A DNA stretch of 64,000 bases from [Clostridium] aminophilum DSM 10710 (GTDB lineage: Bacteria > Bacillota > Clostridia > Lachnospirales > Lachnospiraceae). The stretch is taken from the NCBI RefSeq assembly GCF_000711825.1, contig NZ_JONJ01000014.1:1-64000 (forward strand), written 5' to 3'. Of the stretch, positions 50,890 to 60,142 are shown in pieces. How positions within the stretch are numbered: position 1 is the stretch's first letter; each line of letters opens with the position of its first letter. Made by a program: the position numbers and the translations under genes. The notes under the pieces are model-generated. The model did no database searches and was not told the origin of the DNA. It was given only the letters and a program-made list of their open reading frames with translations.

Positions 50890-51273
50890 ATGAGAATTGA
50901 ACATATCGCGATGTATGTGGCAGATCTGGAGGCTGCAAAGGATTTTTTTACAAATTATCTTGGCGGCACGCCCAATGATGGATATCATAATCCAAATACG
51001 AATTTTCGATCCTACTTTATTTCGTTTGATGACGGTGCACGACTTGAGCTTATGAATAAAAATGATATCGATGAGATGGAAAAATCGCTTAATCGCACAG
51101 GTTACATTCATATTGCTTTTTCGGTCGGCAGTAAAGAACGGGTGGATGAATTAACCGCGCGGTTTAGGGCGGACGGATACGAAGTTGTAAGCGGTCCGCG
51201 TACCACGGGTGACGGGTACTACGAGAGCTGTATAGTAGGGATTGAGGGAAATCAGATAGAGATTACGGTATAG
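50890..51273 (+). CDS. VOC/glyoxalase-family protein (127 aa)
   Basis: Canonical glyoxalase fold: MRIEHIAMYVADLEAAKDFF (H of the first metal site), FRSYFISFDDGARLELMNK (E), GYIHIAFSVGSKERVDEL (second H) and GYYESCIVGIEGNQIEITV (final E). All four usual metal ligands H-E-H-E appear, so an active metalloenzyme is likely. Similar short proteins include lactoylglutathione lyase relatives and methylmalonyl-CoA epimerase, but substrate is unknown. ATG 50890 has GAGGAGG upstream. Confidence 0.88.
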   Translation: MRIEHIAMYVADLEAAKDFFTNYLGGTPNDGYHNPNTNFRSYFISFDDGARLELMNKNDIDEMEKSLNRTGYIHIAFSVGSKERVDELTARFRADGYEVVSGPRTTGDGYYESCIVGIEGNQIEITV

Positions 51274-51533
51274 TGAGGAAGTTCAACCCGAAAAATGGAC
51301 ATTTCAGATTCTGGCCGGAGTTGCAACCGGCGCGTCGCAGCTGTGTTCCCGTTGTTGTGAGCACACAGCTGGGGACAGAAGGTGGTCCGATGCTACGATT
51401 CTTACATAGCTCTTCAGTCTCCGGATAACGGAGAGGTGTGACCATCTGCAATATTGTGATTTGAGCGATGGATAAGCGAAACAAAAAAAATGAGATGTCT
51501 TGAGAAAACAAATGATCACCACAGGAGACGGTA

Positions 51534-52187
51534 TTGATTTACGACAATGTCACGAAAGCAGTATTTGTAGAGCGTCCCAACCGATTTATTGCAGAGGTGG
51601 AAATAAACGAGCATAGGGAAACGGTGCACGTTAAGAACACGGGACGCTGCAGGGAACTTTTGATTCCCGGATGTGAGGTATGGCTGACGGCTCCCGGAAC
51701 GCCCGGGCGAAAAACAAAATATGACCTGATAGCGGTTCGAAAAGACACCGGGATTCTGTTCAACATAGACAGTCAGGCTCCGAACAAGCTAGTGAAAGAG
51801 TGGCTGCTATCGCAGGATTATGATAGGGTTGTGCCGGAGTATACATATGGGGATTCCCGCATCGATTTCTACATGGAGCGTAGGGATGAAAAGTATCTGA
51901 TGGAAGTGAAAGGATGCACGCTGGAAAGAGATGGCATCGGCTTCTTTCCGGATGCGCCGACAGAGCGCGGGGTAAAACATATCCGTGAACTGATAAAGGC
52001 CCGGGAAGACGGATATCATTCGATCCTTGCTTTCGTAATCCAGATGGATGGGGTTTCCGAGGTGAGAGCAAATGTCAATACCCATCCGGAGTTTGGAGAG
52101 GCACTGGAAGAAGCAAAAAAAGCAGGCGTAGAGATCTGGTTTTTCAAATGCCACGTGGAACCGGATTCTCTTACCGCTGTGTTATGA
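51534..52187 (+). CDS. sfsA: SfsA family DNA-binding/nuclease-like protein
   Basis: SfsA (sugar fermentation stimulation protein A), 217 residues. Motifs: RFIAEVEINEHRETVHVKNTGRCREL, LIPGCEVWL, RIDFYMERRDEKYLMEVKGCTL with the PD-(D/E)xK-like D...EVK, and a HIREL..... ILAFVIQMD strand. The family was named for sugar-fermentation effects in E. coli and its C-terminal half has a nuclease-like fold; biochemical role is uncertain. Start TTG at 51534 has AGGAGACG upstream. Single gene. Confidence 0.95.
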   Translation: MIYDNVTKAVFVERPNRFIAEVEINEHRETVHVKNTGRCRELLIPGCEVWLTAPGTPGRKTKYDLIAVRKDTGILFNIDSQAPNKLVKEWLLSQDYDRVVPEYTYGDSRIDFYMERRDEKYLMEVKGCTLERDGIGFFPDAPTERGVKHIRELIKAREDGYHSILAFVIQMDGVSEVRANVNTHPEFGEALEEAKKAGVEIWFFKCHVEPDSLTAVL

Positions 52188-52277
52188 AGAATGACATAGA
52201 TCTGCGGTTTTTTGTACACCATGTACACCAGAATGGTATTATTATGCTGCGTCCGCGGATTCTAAGCGAGGAAATAT

Positions 52278-53045
52278 ATGGAAAATGAGAACGGCAAATG
52301 GATCATGCATGGCGTAAAATGGGACGATCCCCAATGCCTGCATATGGTTCAGGATGCAATAAACTACATAAACGAGATCGGCTTTCTGCCGCTTTTTAAA
52401 AATGATATTCCGGGTTTTTCGCTGGAAGAGCAGACGGTTCCGGAATACTGGTGGAGCGGAGATCCGGAAGTGGATCCGTGGGAATGGCGTGAACAGATCG
52501 CAAAAAGCGGCGAGGTCGCCTACGGAAAGTTCTTTGAGAAGAAGGCGGGATTTATCTCAAAGGAATGGCTGCCGTATTTTGCAAACTTCCGGCGGAACGG
52601 CTATGACTTTGATGCGCTCTGGGATGATGAGAAGGCTTCCCGAAAGCAAAAGAAAATCATGGATCTCTTCGAGAATGAGGATGAAATCTATTCTAATGAA
52701 ATAAAAGCCCGGGCAGGCTTCGGAAAAGACGGGGAAAAAGGCTTTGAAGGGACACTGACAGACCTTCAGATGAGAACCTACCTGATTGTCCGAGAATTCC
52801 GCCAAAGAGTGAACCGGAAAGGCGGGTTCTATGGCTGGCCCATCGCCATATATGCAAAGCCGGAGTCTGTTTGGGGGTATGATCATGTGACCTCCAGATA
52901 CTGTGAGGAACCGGCAGAATCCGGAAAAGCAATCTTGCAGCATATTATAGAGCTTTATCCGGATGCCGATGAGCGATTGACTCGAAAACTGATTGGCGGT
53001 TGTAGTGCGGCAGTCAAACCGGTACTGAAAAAGAAGTACTGTTGA
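52278..53045 (+). CDS. AlkZ-related winged-helix protein (255 aa)
   Basis: Soluble protein matching the AlkZ-related/winged helix DNA glycosylase-like family: W(D)DPQCLHMVQDAINYINEI, FLPLFKNDIPGFSLEEQTVPEYWWSGD, DPWEWREQIAKSGEVAYGKFF and FDALWDDEKASRKQKKIMDL. AlkZ enzymes unhook interstrand crosslinks, but this shorter family member lacks the clear catalytic QxQ motif, so enzymatic repair is uncertain. The Shine-Dalgarno AAGCGAGGA lies upstream of the ATG at 52278. Followed by a very stable hairpin. Confidence 0.8.
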   Translation: MENENGKWIMHGVKWDDPQCLHMVQDAINYINEIGFLPLFKNDIPGFSLEEQTVPEYWWSGDPEVDPWEWREQIAKSGEVAYGKFFEKKAGFISKEWLPYFANFRRNGYDFDALWDDEKASRKQKKIMDLFENEDEIYSNEIKARAGFGKDGEKGFEGTLTDLQMRTYLIVREFRQRVNRKGGFYGWPIAIYAKPESVWGYDHVTSRYCEEPAESGKAILQHIIELYPDADERLTRKLIGGCSAAVKPVLKKKYC

Positions 53046-53119
53046 GGTACACCGGAAGGATGCCCCTGTAAAAAGGTCATAGAAAGTGGAAATCCATATA
53101 CCATATCGTTCGTATTCTG

Positions 53120-53164
53120 AAGGGGCTGGGGCACTAACTTTAGTTAGTGCCCCAGCCCCTTTTA
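53120..53164. terminator. perfect 20 bp hairpin terminator
   Basis: AAGGGGCTGGGGCACTAACT pairs perfectly with its complement (53142-53161), loop TT, followed by TTA. The symmetry and flanking A and T runs let it act in both directions. It separates the AlkZ-related gene from the catabolic cluster. Confidence 0.85.
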
Positions 53165-53225
53165 TCTGGATAGTATAATTGGGATCTTGAAATTTAGTAA
53201 TAGAAAAATATAATACTTATTAAGA

Positions 53226-53241
53226 CGTTATATAATGATAC
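53226..53241 (+). promoter_or_regulatory. putative operator/-10 before the sialidase gene
   Basis: CGTTATATAATGATAC lies 40 bases before the sialidase ATG. Close copies occur before the TRAP genes and before hyuA (see 55742, 60143). It contains a TATAAT -10, so the site may combine promoter and operator. Identity of a regulator is inference. Confidence 0.5.
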
Positions 53242-53281
53242 ACAGATGAGCTGGAAGTTTTTACAGCTTTGGAGGTGCATT

Positions 53282-54409
53282 ATGGGAGAGTTAAGAGAGA
53301 AAAATAATATTACGGAAATGATCACGAAACCAAAGGATGTATTAAATAAAAATGCCGTTCGGATAATCACAACTTGTCACGAAGGTGGATACGATATGTA
53401 CCGTGTACCAGGTATTATTACAGCTTCAAACGGTGATATTTTGCTGTATTTTGAGGGCCGACAGAGGGATGAGAAAAGAAGATCATTACTAATGGTTCGA
53501 AGTAAAGATAACGGAAAAAACTGGTCGGACATACAAATACTTAAAGCGGATAGCGGAATCCATATGTTGCATAATCCGCTTATGCTTTGCGATCAAATCG
53601 GAAGAGTTTTCCTGTTTTGGAACGTGGATTATCGGCGTTTGTTTTATCAGATTTCCGGTGATAGTGGATATTCCTGGGGAGAACCATGTGAGATCACAGA
53701 TGTGATTCTTGACTGGAGGAGGGATGGTTGGAATGTGAGACAGTTCGCGGTTTCTTGTGGACACGGAATCAGCACGAAAAATGGAGAATTGATCGTTCCA
53801 CTTTGGATGAGTTCTTCTGAGACAGCACATTCACCAGCAGTATTTGCGACGATAAGCAGTCAGGACGGAGGGAGGAGCTGGTCGAGAAGTAATATTGTTG
53901 GATCTGAAAATGGAGTTGAGAATCCAACAGAGGGATCGATCGTGGAATGTGAAGACGGGAGACTGTTGGCGACACTACGACACGGAAGTCAAAAGGACAG
54001 AAAAAGAGCATTTGTACAGGGCAGGATAAACCGCTGGGGGATACCATATTTGAACGAGGCGCTGCCCGACCCAATTTGTGCAGGTAGTCTTTTGCGTATG
54101 AAGGATGGAAGTCTTCTGTTTTCTAACTGTGCATTTGAGGATATTGCGTGTTTAGAGGCAAGGAGAAGAGGAATAGATTTAAGCTGGAGTAAAGATGCTC
54201 GGCAAAATCTCCGGATTCGCCGAGGTGGAAGAAATCCAGGAGAATGGAATGAGGGATTGTTTATTACGAAAGAGGCCGGGTATTCTGATTTGGGCCAGAG
54301 TACCGATGGAAAGACGGTGTACTGCTTTTTTGAACAAGGATGGATAGAAGGAAACTGTATTTTGAATAAACACCTTGTATTCCTTTCAATTCCAGCCTCG
54401 ATTATATGA
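53282..54409 (+). CDS. cytoplasmic sialidase-like protein (375 aa)
   Basis: BNR/sialidase family six-bladed propeller. The YRVPGI motif (~32) carries the first catalytic-triad Arg. Three Asp boxes S.D.G..W appear: SKDNGKNW, SGDSGYSW and SQDGGRSW. Arg residues are at GRQRDEKRRS and TLRHGSQKDR. No signal peptide, so the protein acts in the cytoplasm on an imported sialoside or a related sugar. ATG 53282 has TGGAGGTG upstream; an earlier in-frame start would add 12 residues. The following MFS gene begins 13 bases after the stop. Confidence 0.85.
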   Translation: MGELREKNNITEMITKPKDVLNKNAVRIITTCHEGGYDMYRVPGIITASNGDILLYFEGRQRDEKRRSLLMVRSKDNGKNWSDIQILKADSGIHMLHNPLMLCDQIGRVFLFWNVDYRRLFYQISGDSGYSWGEPCEITDVILDWRRDGWNVRQFAVSCGHGISTKNGELIVPLWMSSSETAHSPAVFATISSQDGGRSWSRSNIVGSENGVENPTEGSIVECEDGRLLATLRHGSQKDRKRAFVQGRINRWGIPYLNEALPDPICAGSLLRMKDGSLLFSNCAFEDIACLEARRRGIDLSWSKDARQNLRIRRGGRNPGEWNEGLFITKEAGYSDLGQSTDGKTVYCFFEQGWIEGNCILNKHLVFLSIPASII

Positions 54410-54422
54410 TAGGAGAGTTGCA

Positions 54423-55604
54423 GTGTTTTACAGCGTATATTTTATCTATTATGGAGCCTATGCATTGTTCTCCAGTTACATTGTTTCCTATTTGACTACT
54501 TGTGGACTTAGCGCAACAGTATGTGGGATCGTAACAAGCTTCATGCTTCTTACCAATATCATTATGCAGCCGGTTTCCGGTTTCCTGACGGATTCCTTTC
54601 TGACGGTTAAGAGATATCTGATTTTCGCCAGCGGTTTCTTGGTGATATGGTACGCTTTTATTCATATAGTCCGGTCGAAGATAATCCTTTGCGTGATCAT
54701 GATCGTGGTATCAGCAGGATTTTCATATCCGTTTATTCAGTTGATGGACGCATGGGTTACAGATGCTGCCGAGCAGATAAATTCCGGAATCGTGTACAGT
54801 AAAATTCGTGCTATCGGTTCTATTGGATTTGCCATCATATCGTGGGTTGCGGGATACTATTTTGAGAATAATGGATATGAGTTCTATTTTTTGATTCAGG
54901 CAGCACTGTTTATTCTTATAATCCCTTTTTTGAAATGCCTTCCGGAAATAGTGCCCGGAAACAAAAAAAACACATCAGAAAAAATAGTCCAGTCCCAGTT
55001 GACCATGCAGGAGTCCTTCAAAATCCTGTTTCGTAATGTGCGATTCAAACTTTGTACCATTCTGTTCATTTTGTATTGGATGAGTCATCGACCGATCGGA
55101 AGTTTTCTGGCATTGTTTTGCCGACAGTATGACAATGGAGACATTCTATTTGGTCATGTATGTGCAAGCGGGGCGATAGGAGAATTTTTGATGTTGTTTT
55201 GCGCAGAGAGAATACGGCAGATGACGTCTCTTCGAACTGAGTGTACTTTGGCGTTACTTTTAAATCTTTTTCGACCTGTTATGATAATGGTTTTTCCTTC
55301 CGAGGGGAGTCTTTATTTCGGGCAGATTCTTCAGTCCTTCAGTTTTGCAATGTACTTTGATGTTTCGGTTGAACTGTTTTCATTATATGCGGATAAGCGA
55401 TTACACAATTTTACTGTTTCCATGGGGTTAATGGTATCAAATGTAATCGGGACGCTTAGCGCAAATATATTGGGAGGAAAGTTGTACGATCTCTTCGGTG
55501 TCAAAGGAAATCTATGGTTGAGCTTTGTGGGATCCATCCTTCTTATCATCTTATATTTTCTTGTCTATTCTCATTTATTCATGATCAAAAAAACAGAAGG
55601 ATGA
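54423..55604 (+). CDS. MFS transporter, LacY/nucleoside-like (393 aa)
   Basis: Twelve-helix major facilitator with YFIYYGAYALFSSYIVSYLT and ...VSGFLTDSFLTVKRYLIFAS near the A-loop, YSKIRAIGSIGFAIISWVAG in helix 5-6, and MSHRPIGSFLALFCRQYDNG in the second half. The pattern resembles the MFS_1_like oligosaccharide/nucleoside:H+ symporters. I start at GTG 54423 with AGGAGAG upstream; an earlier TTG at 54375 is inside the sialidase gene. It probably brings in the substrate of the sialidase. Confidence 0.82.
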   Translation: MFYSVYFIYYGAYALFSSYIVSYLTTCGLSATVCGIVTSFMLLTNIIMQPVSGFLTDSFLTVKRYLIFASGFLVIWYAFIHIVRSKIILCVIMIVVSAGFSYPFIQLMDAWVTDAAEQINSGIVYSKIRAIGSIGFAIISWVAGYYFENNGYEFYFLIQAALFILIIPFLKCLPEIVPGNKKNTSEKIVQSQLTMQESFKILFRNVRFKLCTILFILYWMSHRPIGSFLALFCRQYDNGDILFGHVCASGAIGEFLMLFCAERIRQMTSLRTECTLALLLNLFRPVMIMVFPSEGSLYFGQILQSFSFAMYFDVSVELFSLYADKRLHNFTVSMGLMVSNVIGTLSANILGGKLYDLFGVKGNLWLSFVGSILLIILYFLVYSHLFMIKKTEG

Positions 55605-55741
55605 TATTAAGAACAGCGTGATTAAGACAAAGAAAGTGCACTTGTTGCACAAATTTTCAGATAAATATTCATCATAATATACAAATCGCTGTCAAGATGC
55701 AGGAAAGTGTTGATTTCATAGAAAAGGAAGATTATCATTCA

Positions 55742-55775
55742 GTATATAATGATATATGACGATATATAAGTTATG
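55742..55775 (+). promoter_or_regulatory. putative operator region before the TRAP genes
   Basis: GTATATAATGATATATGACG followed by ATATATAAGTTATG. TATATAATGATA is identical to the core of the site at 53226. The sequence is about 40-75 bases before the TRAP reading frames. Two A+T-rich half-sites (CGATATATAAG and TATATAATGATA) may be two binding sites. Confidence 0.5.
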
Positions 55776-55816
55776 ATGAAGATAAGGAGGGATTAAGACA
55801 TGAGAATATTTTTCTC

Positions 55817-56371
55817 ATGAGCGAACGTATGAAAAAAATACTGATAAAAACAGGCGACATACTGGAAAAGTTTAATCATGGCTTGGAATTGCTCACAGGT
55901 TTTCTGCTATTTGCATTTATGACGCTCCTGTGTTTTCAGGTAATGATGCGGTATGTTTTTTCAAACCCGATCTACGGGATTGATGAGTTGGTTGTTGCCC
56001 TCATGATTTGGAGTTGTTGTCTTTCTTGGGCCACGGTGTATTGGCAGAACGGCCACGCAATTCTGGAATTCATTGTAAAGAATCTTCCGCAGTCGGTGAG
56101 GACAGTAATATTCAATGGCATAAACGTGATTGTTATGATTCTTCATATTACGTTTATTCCGGGAAGCATGAAGCTTTTTGAATTGCAGAAGAAACAGGCA
56201 CCGGTAGGAGGGCTTTTTTTTAGCAAAGCATATTACTACGCCCTTCCGGTTCTTGTTATGGCTGTGATTCTATCGGTTTACACGGCATATAAACTAATTG
56301 CGTATCCGGTCATTAAGTCGGACCTGATCGTGGCACCACTACCAAGTGAGGAGGGAAACGCAATTGATTAG
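55817..56371 (+). CDS. dctQ: TRAP transporter small permease (DctQ, 184 aa)
   Basis: Four-helix DctQ subunit of a tripartite ATP-independent periplasmic transporter, Na+-coupled. Features: LLTGFLLFAFMTLLCFQVMMRY and NPIYGIDELVVALMIWSCCLSW, typical of DctQ helix 1-2. The best Shine-Dalgarno, AAGGAGGG (55784-55791), points to an ATG at 55800 that encodes only MRIFFS; the TGA of that short frame overlaps the dctQ ATG in ATGA (55817-55820), so translation may be coupled. The inverted repeat ATGAGAA/TTCTCAT (55800-55818) spans both starts. The stop overlaps the dctM start by 8 bases. Confidence 0.9.
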   Translation: MSERMKKILIKTGDILEKFNHGLELLTGFLLFAFMTLLCFQVMMRYVFSNPIYGIDELVVALMIWSCCLSWATVYWQNGHAILEFIVKNLPQSVRTVIFNGINVIVMILHITFIPGSMKLFELQKKQAPVGGLFFSKAYYYALPVLVMAVILSVYTAYKLIAYPVIKSDLIVAPLPSEEGNAID

Positions 56372-57659
56372 TCTTGATATGTGGTTGTTCCTTTATTTCG
56401 GAACATTTGTTGTTCTTATTCTTCTCCAGATGCCTATCACCTATGCGATGTGTGTGTCAGCGCTGGAATTTCTGATTGTCAATCATCAGCAGTTTGTCAT
56501 GTTTGCGCAGAAGACGGCTGCATCTTTTTCAGACTTTAATATGTTGGCTCTTCCATCGTTCCTGTTCGTGGGATGTTTTATGAATGAGGTTGGGTTAACC
56601 GATCAGCTGTTTAATATGTGTGAGAAGTGGCTTGGACATTTATCAGGAGGCCTTGCACACGCAAATATTCTGGCGTCCATGATTTTTGCGGGAATGTCAG
56701 GATCTGCACTCGCCGATGCAGGAGGACTAGGAACCATCGAGGTAAAAACCATGAGCGATGCCGGTTATGACAAGGATTTTTCCATTGCCGTTACGGCAGC
56801 ATCTTCAGGAATCGGACCAATCATTCCTCCGTCCATTAACTTTGTTGTATGGGCTTTTTTGTCGGGATGCTCGACACTTGCCATGTTTGATGCCGGATAT
56901 TTGCCTGGTATTTTGATGGGTGTCTCTATGATGGTGTGGAGCACAATTTCCATAAAAACACAGGGGATTCAGTGTCCAAGAACCAGAAAGTTCACCTTGA
57001 AAGAGAGAGCAGAGGCTACGTTTCAGGCGCTTCCGGCACTTGGTGGACCCGCCATTTTGATTTTTGGCGTATCTTCCGGCGCGTTTACTCCAGCAGAGTG
57101 CGGAACCGTTGCTGCAATGTATTGTGTCATTTGTGCGGTGGTTCTGAAAAAATTCAATCGTAAAATGTTCTTCCGGGCTCTTCGGAATACTGTTTCCAGT
57201 GTTGGAATGTCAATGTCTCTTTGCGCAGCCGGGTTGATTTTTGATTGGGTTATTGTCACATCCGGACTGGTTACGGTTATGTCCAATGCGATTTTGGCTC
57301 TTGGAAATAAGGTAATCATTATTCTGTTTCTTAATGTGATCTTGTTGTTCCTTGGCTGTTTCATTGGGTCCATGCAGATTCTGATCATGGTGGCGCCGCT
57401 TCTGATGAATATCGCAAATGCAATTGGTATGAGTTACATTACCATGGGTGTTATGGCGGTCCTTAACGTTACGATCGGACTGATTACGCCACCGATGGCT
57501 CCGGCGTTATTTGTAACCTGTAAGGCTACAGGCGGAAAGTTCGACACAGCATTAAAATATACAGTTCAGTTTCTGATACCGATGGTGGTAACCCTTCTTT
57601 TGGTTGCATTTGTTCCGGAGATTACGATGTTCATTCCGAGACTTCTCGGTGCGGTGTGA
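56364..57659 (+). CDS. dctM: TRAP transporter large permease (DctM, 431 aa)
   Basis: DctM subunit, which forms the transport path. Features: LILLQMPITYAMCVSALEFL, LALPSFLFVGCFMNE, SGSALADAGGLGTIEVKTM (signature of DctM with the S.SA..D), GIGPIIPPSINFVVW and a second half ending with LITPPMAPALFVTCKATGG. 12 or so hydrophobic helices. Start at TTG 56364 with AGGAGG ten bases upstream and 8-base overlap with dctQ. Length is normal. Confidence 0.93.
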   Translation: MISLDMWLFLYFGTFVVLILLQMPITYAMCVSALEFLIVNHQQFVMFAQKTAASFSDFNMLALPSFLFVGCFMNEVGLTDQLFNMCEKWLGHLSGGLAHANILASMIFAGMSGSALADAGGLGTIEVKTMSDAGYDKDFSIAVTAASSGIGPIIPPSINFVVWAFLSGCSTLAMFDAGYLPGILMGVSMMVWSTISIKTQGIQCPRTRKFTLKERAEATFQALPALGGPAILIFGVSSGAFTPAECGTVAAMYCVICAVVLKKFNRKMFFRALRNTVSSVGMSMSLCAAGLIFDWVIVTSGLVTVMSNAILALGNKVIIILFLNVILLFLGCFIGSMQILIMVAPLLMNIANAIGMSYITMGVMAVLNVTIGLITPPMAPALFVTCKATGGKFDTALKYTVQFLIPMVVTLLLVAFVPEITMFIPRLLGAV

Positions 57660-57734
57660 CAAGGTGCAGTAAAAATGATGTGGTTCGTTATTATGCAACA
57701 GCAGATGAACCGAAAAAATTGAACGTAATGTAGA

Positions 57735-57751
57735 GATGTTATATAAACATC
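57735..57751. promoter_or_regulatory. palindrome before dctP
   Basis: GATGTT-ATATA-AACATC is a 17-base dyad, 26 bases before the dctP ATG, with AAGGAGG in between. It is a likely operator or an mRNA hairpin near the dctP start; dctP mRNA is often made in excess of the permeases. No regulator named. Confidence 0.5.
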
Positions 57752-57776
57752 AAACTTTTAAAGGAGGTTTAAATTT

Positions 57777-58949
57777 ATGAAAAAGGCAGTAAGTCTGGTT
57801 TTAGCCGGGACCATGGTAGCCGGAATGTGCGCATGCAGCGGAGCACAAACACAGTCAGCCACGAATGCGCCGTCATCGACAGCAGCGGTGACAGAGGCTA
57901 CAACCGAAGCCGCTGGATCAGCGGAAACTTCGGCAACAGAAAGTGTCAGCATGGATTTGGATGAAGCATCAGCGAAAAAAGCTGCAGAATCCATCGATTA
58001 TTCCAAAGCAACGGTTGTGAAATTTGGAAATGCCGGAGCGGTCGGCGAACCAGCATATGCAGCATGCGATTATTTCTGCAATCTGATCAACGCGAACAGT
58101 GGCGGAAAATACAGATTTGATTTTTATCCGGCAGAGCAGCTCGGTAACGAGGCAACCATGATGGAGAACCTTCAGACCGGACTTCAGGAAGGCATGATGA
58201 GTTCATTGGATTCTCTTGCATCGTATTCTACAGATCTGAACATTCTTTCTATGGCGTTTGCATTTGGCTCATCGGAACAGATGATGAATTTTCTTGGTTC
58301 AGACGACGCGAAAACGCTTTGGGGCGATTTGGATGACAATGGATTCCATGTTGTAGCGTATGGATACAAAAAGAACCCAAGAGGATTCTTTGGAAAGAAG
58401 CCGTTAAAAACTCCGGCAGATATGAAGGGGATGAAATATCGTATTCCGCAGCTTCCGATTTTTGAGAAGAATGCGCAGGCGATGGGGGCAACGCCGGTTG
58501 TTGTTTCCTGGTCGGAATATGCATATGCACTGAAACAGGGAACGGTAGATGGTGGCGAATGCTCGAAAGACGCATATCGGTCTGCAGGTCTTTATGAATC
58601 TGCACCGTTTTTCTCAGAGGTGGATTACGCATATCCGGTAGAGTGCATTTATTTTGCAAATGACTGGTGGAATGCGCTTCCGAAAGAAGAACAGGAGATC
58701 ATTACTGTGGCAGCAAAAAAGAGTCAGGATGTTTATAACAACCAGATCAAAGCTACATGGGAAGCAGATCGTAAGTGGCTGGAAACAGAAGGAAATGCTA
58801 CTTTTGTGGACATTGATAAAGATGCATTTATGGCGGCTGCAGCGGACCTTGGATCCCAGCTTCAGGCAGAGGGATTCTTTAAGACACCGGATCTTTATGA
58901 TCGTGTAGTAAAACTTAACGAAGAATACGAAAAGACACACAAGAATTGA
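57777..58949 (+). CDS. dctP: TRAP transporter solute-binding lipoprotein (DctP, 390 aa)
   Basis: DctP-type extracytoplasmic receptor. Lipoprotein signal MKKAVSLVLAGTMVAGMCAC with a C at the lipobox (AGM-C). A Thr/Ala/Ser-rich linker (~25-70) spans the wall. The binding domain starts at VVKFGNAGAVGEPAYAACDY and has the family strand GGKYRFDFYPAEQLGNEATM, then GMKYRIPQLPIFEKNAQAMG with the conserved Arg of the TRAP binding site, and VDGGECSKDAY. The Arg usually grips a carboxylate, so the ligand is probably an organic acid such as sialic acid or a carbamoyl or hydantoin acid. Last gene of the TRAP set. Confidence 0.93.
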   Translation: MKKAVSLVLAGTMVAGMCACSGAQTQSATNAPSSTAAVTEATTEAAGSAETSATESVSMDLDEASAKKAAESIDYSKATVVKFGNAGAVGEPAYAACDYFCNLINANSGGKYRFDFYPAEQLGNEATMMENLQTGLQEGMMSSLDSLASYSTDLNILSMAFAFGSSEQMMNFLGSDDAKTLWGDLDDNGFHVVAYGYKKNPRGFFGKKPLKTPADMKGMKYRIPQLPIFEKNAQAMGATPVVVSWSEYAYALKQGTVDGGECSKDAYRSAGLYESAPFFSEVDYAYPVECIYFANDWWNALPKEEQEIITVAAKKSQDVYNNQIKATWEADRKWLETEGNATFVDIDKDAFMAAAADLGSQLQAEGFFKTPDLYDRVVKLNEEYEKTHKN

Positions 58950-59044
58950 TGATTTGAGTGGTTAAATATCATGGCGTGTGTCGGAGAGTGAAAAGAAAAT
59001 GCAGTGAGCCGAATTAGCTTTTCTGCATACTTTCATGATCAACC

Positions 59045-59093
59045 AAGAGCCATGTGAACGCTGTTAATATAGCATGACACATGGCTCTTTTAT
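59045..59093 (+). terminator. terminator after the TRAP genes
   Basis: AAGAGCCATGTG (59045-59056) and CACATGGCTCTT (59078-59089) pair perfectly over 12 bp and are followed by TTAT. Confidence 0.88.
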
Positions 59094-59133
59094 CAAGTAC
59101 ACAAACTAGAGGCATGATACAAGGAGAGAACTC

Positions 59134-60054
59134 ATGGTTAAGGTGATCGGAATTGGAGATAACGTCTGTGATATTTATATTCACACCGGAATAATGTATC
59201 CGGGAGGTCAGGCCTTTAATTATGCTGCATATGCAAGAATGCTTGGGGCAGAAAGTGCGTTTATTGGCGCGCATGGGGATGATCCCGTTGGGCAACGTGT
59301 GATAGAGATTTTGGATCAGCGCGGTATTGATCGAAGCCATACAAGAATATATCCGGGCGAGGAGAATGGCTTTGCGTGCGTAAAACTGGAAGACGGGGAT
59401 CGGGTTTTTTGCGGAAGTAACAGGGGAGGAGTACTTCAAAAACATCCGATCATTCTTCAGGAAAATGATCTTCAGTATATTTCTGGATTTGAGGCGGTTC
59501 ATATGTCCAATAATGGATTTACCGATTTGGAACTGCCGAAATTGAAGGGGTTAGGTCCGTGGATTAGCTATGATTTTTCTTATCGATGGACGGAAGAGGA
59601 ACGGGTGAACCGTGTATGCCCATACGTTGACGTAGCATTTGCATCATGCAGTGATCTGTCAGAAGAAGAGATATGGAATCTGTGTGAACACATGCATGAA
59701 AAAGGGTGTGACATTGTTGTTGCTACGCGGGGAAGCGATGGGGCATTTGCCAGCGATGGAGAAAACCATTTTCGACAGCTGCCGCACTTGGTTCAGGCGA
59801 TTGACACCATGGGTGCGGGAGATAGTTTTGCGTCGGCGTTTATGGTCGCAGTAGCAGAGAATGTGACACAAATGGGAAAAGATGTATGGAAAAAAAAGGA
59901 TGATCGAAAGGCCATTATCCGGAATGGTCTAGAGAGAGCTGCAGAGTTTTCGTCGAAGATATGTTTGATTTCTGGAGGATCCGGAGACGGGATCAGAGTT
60001 CCGGAAGAAATGTATAACAGAATACAGGAAATTACAAAGACTGTGTCACGTTAA
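59134..60054 (+). CDS. PfkB-family sugar kinase, fructoselysine-kinase-like (306 aa)
   Basis: Ribokinase/PfkB family. N terminus VIGIGDNVCDIYIHTGIMYP then GGQAFNYAAYARMLG (sugar-binding GG..N.A), and the C-terminal signature IDTMGAGDSFASAFMVA, where the GAGD Asp is the catalytic base. The GGQAFNYA form is like FrlD (fructoselysine 6-kinase) and PfkB relatives acting on amino sugars. ATP-dependent phosphorylation of the sugar moiety of the imported compound is inferred. AAGGAGAG precedes the ATG. It lies between the TRAP terminator and the hyu genes. Confidence 0.88.
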   Translation: MVKVIGIGDNVCDIYIHTGIMYPGGQAFNYAAYARMLGAESAFIGAHGDDPVGQRVIEILDQRGIDRSHTRIYPGEENGFACVKLEDGDRVFCGSNRGGVLQKHPIILQENDLQYISGFEAVHMSNNGFTDLELPKLKGLGPWISYDFSYRWTEEERVNRVCPYVDVAFASCSDLSEEEIWNLCEHMHEKGCDIVVATRGSDGAFASDGENHFRQLPHLVQAIDTMGAGDSFASAFMVAVAENVTQMGKDVWKKKDDRKAIIRNGLERAAEFSSKICLISGGSGDGIRVPEEMYNRIQEITKTVSR

Positions 60055-60142
60055 GAGAGGGAACGGATAGGGTAAAATCACAGGGATTGCACTTGACATA
60101 AGAAAACAGCGGTGCTATTTTGATATTACAATCATCATATAT

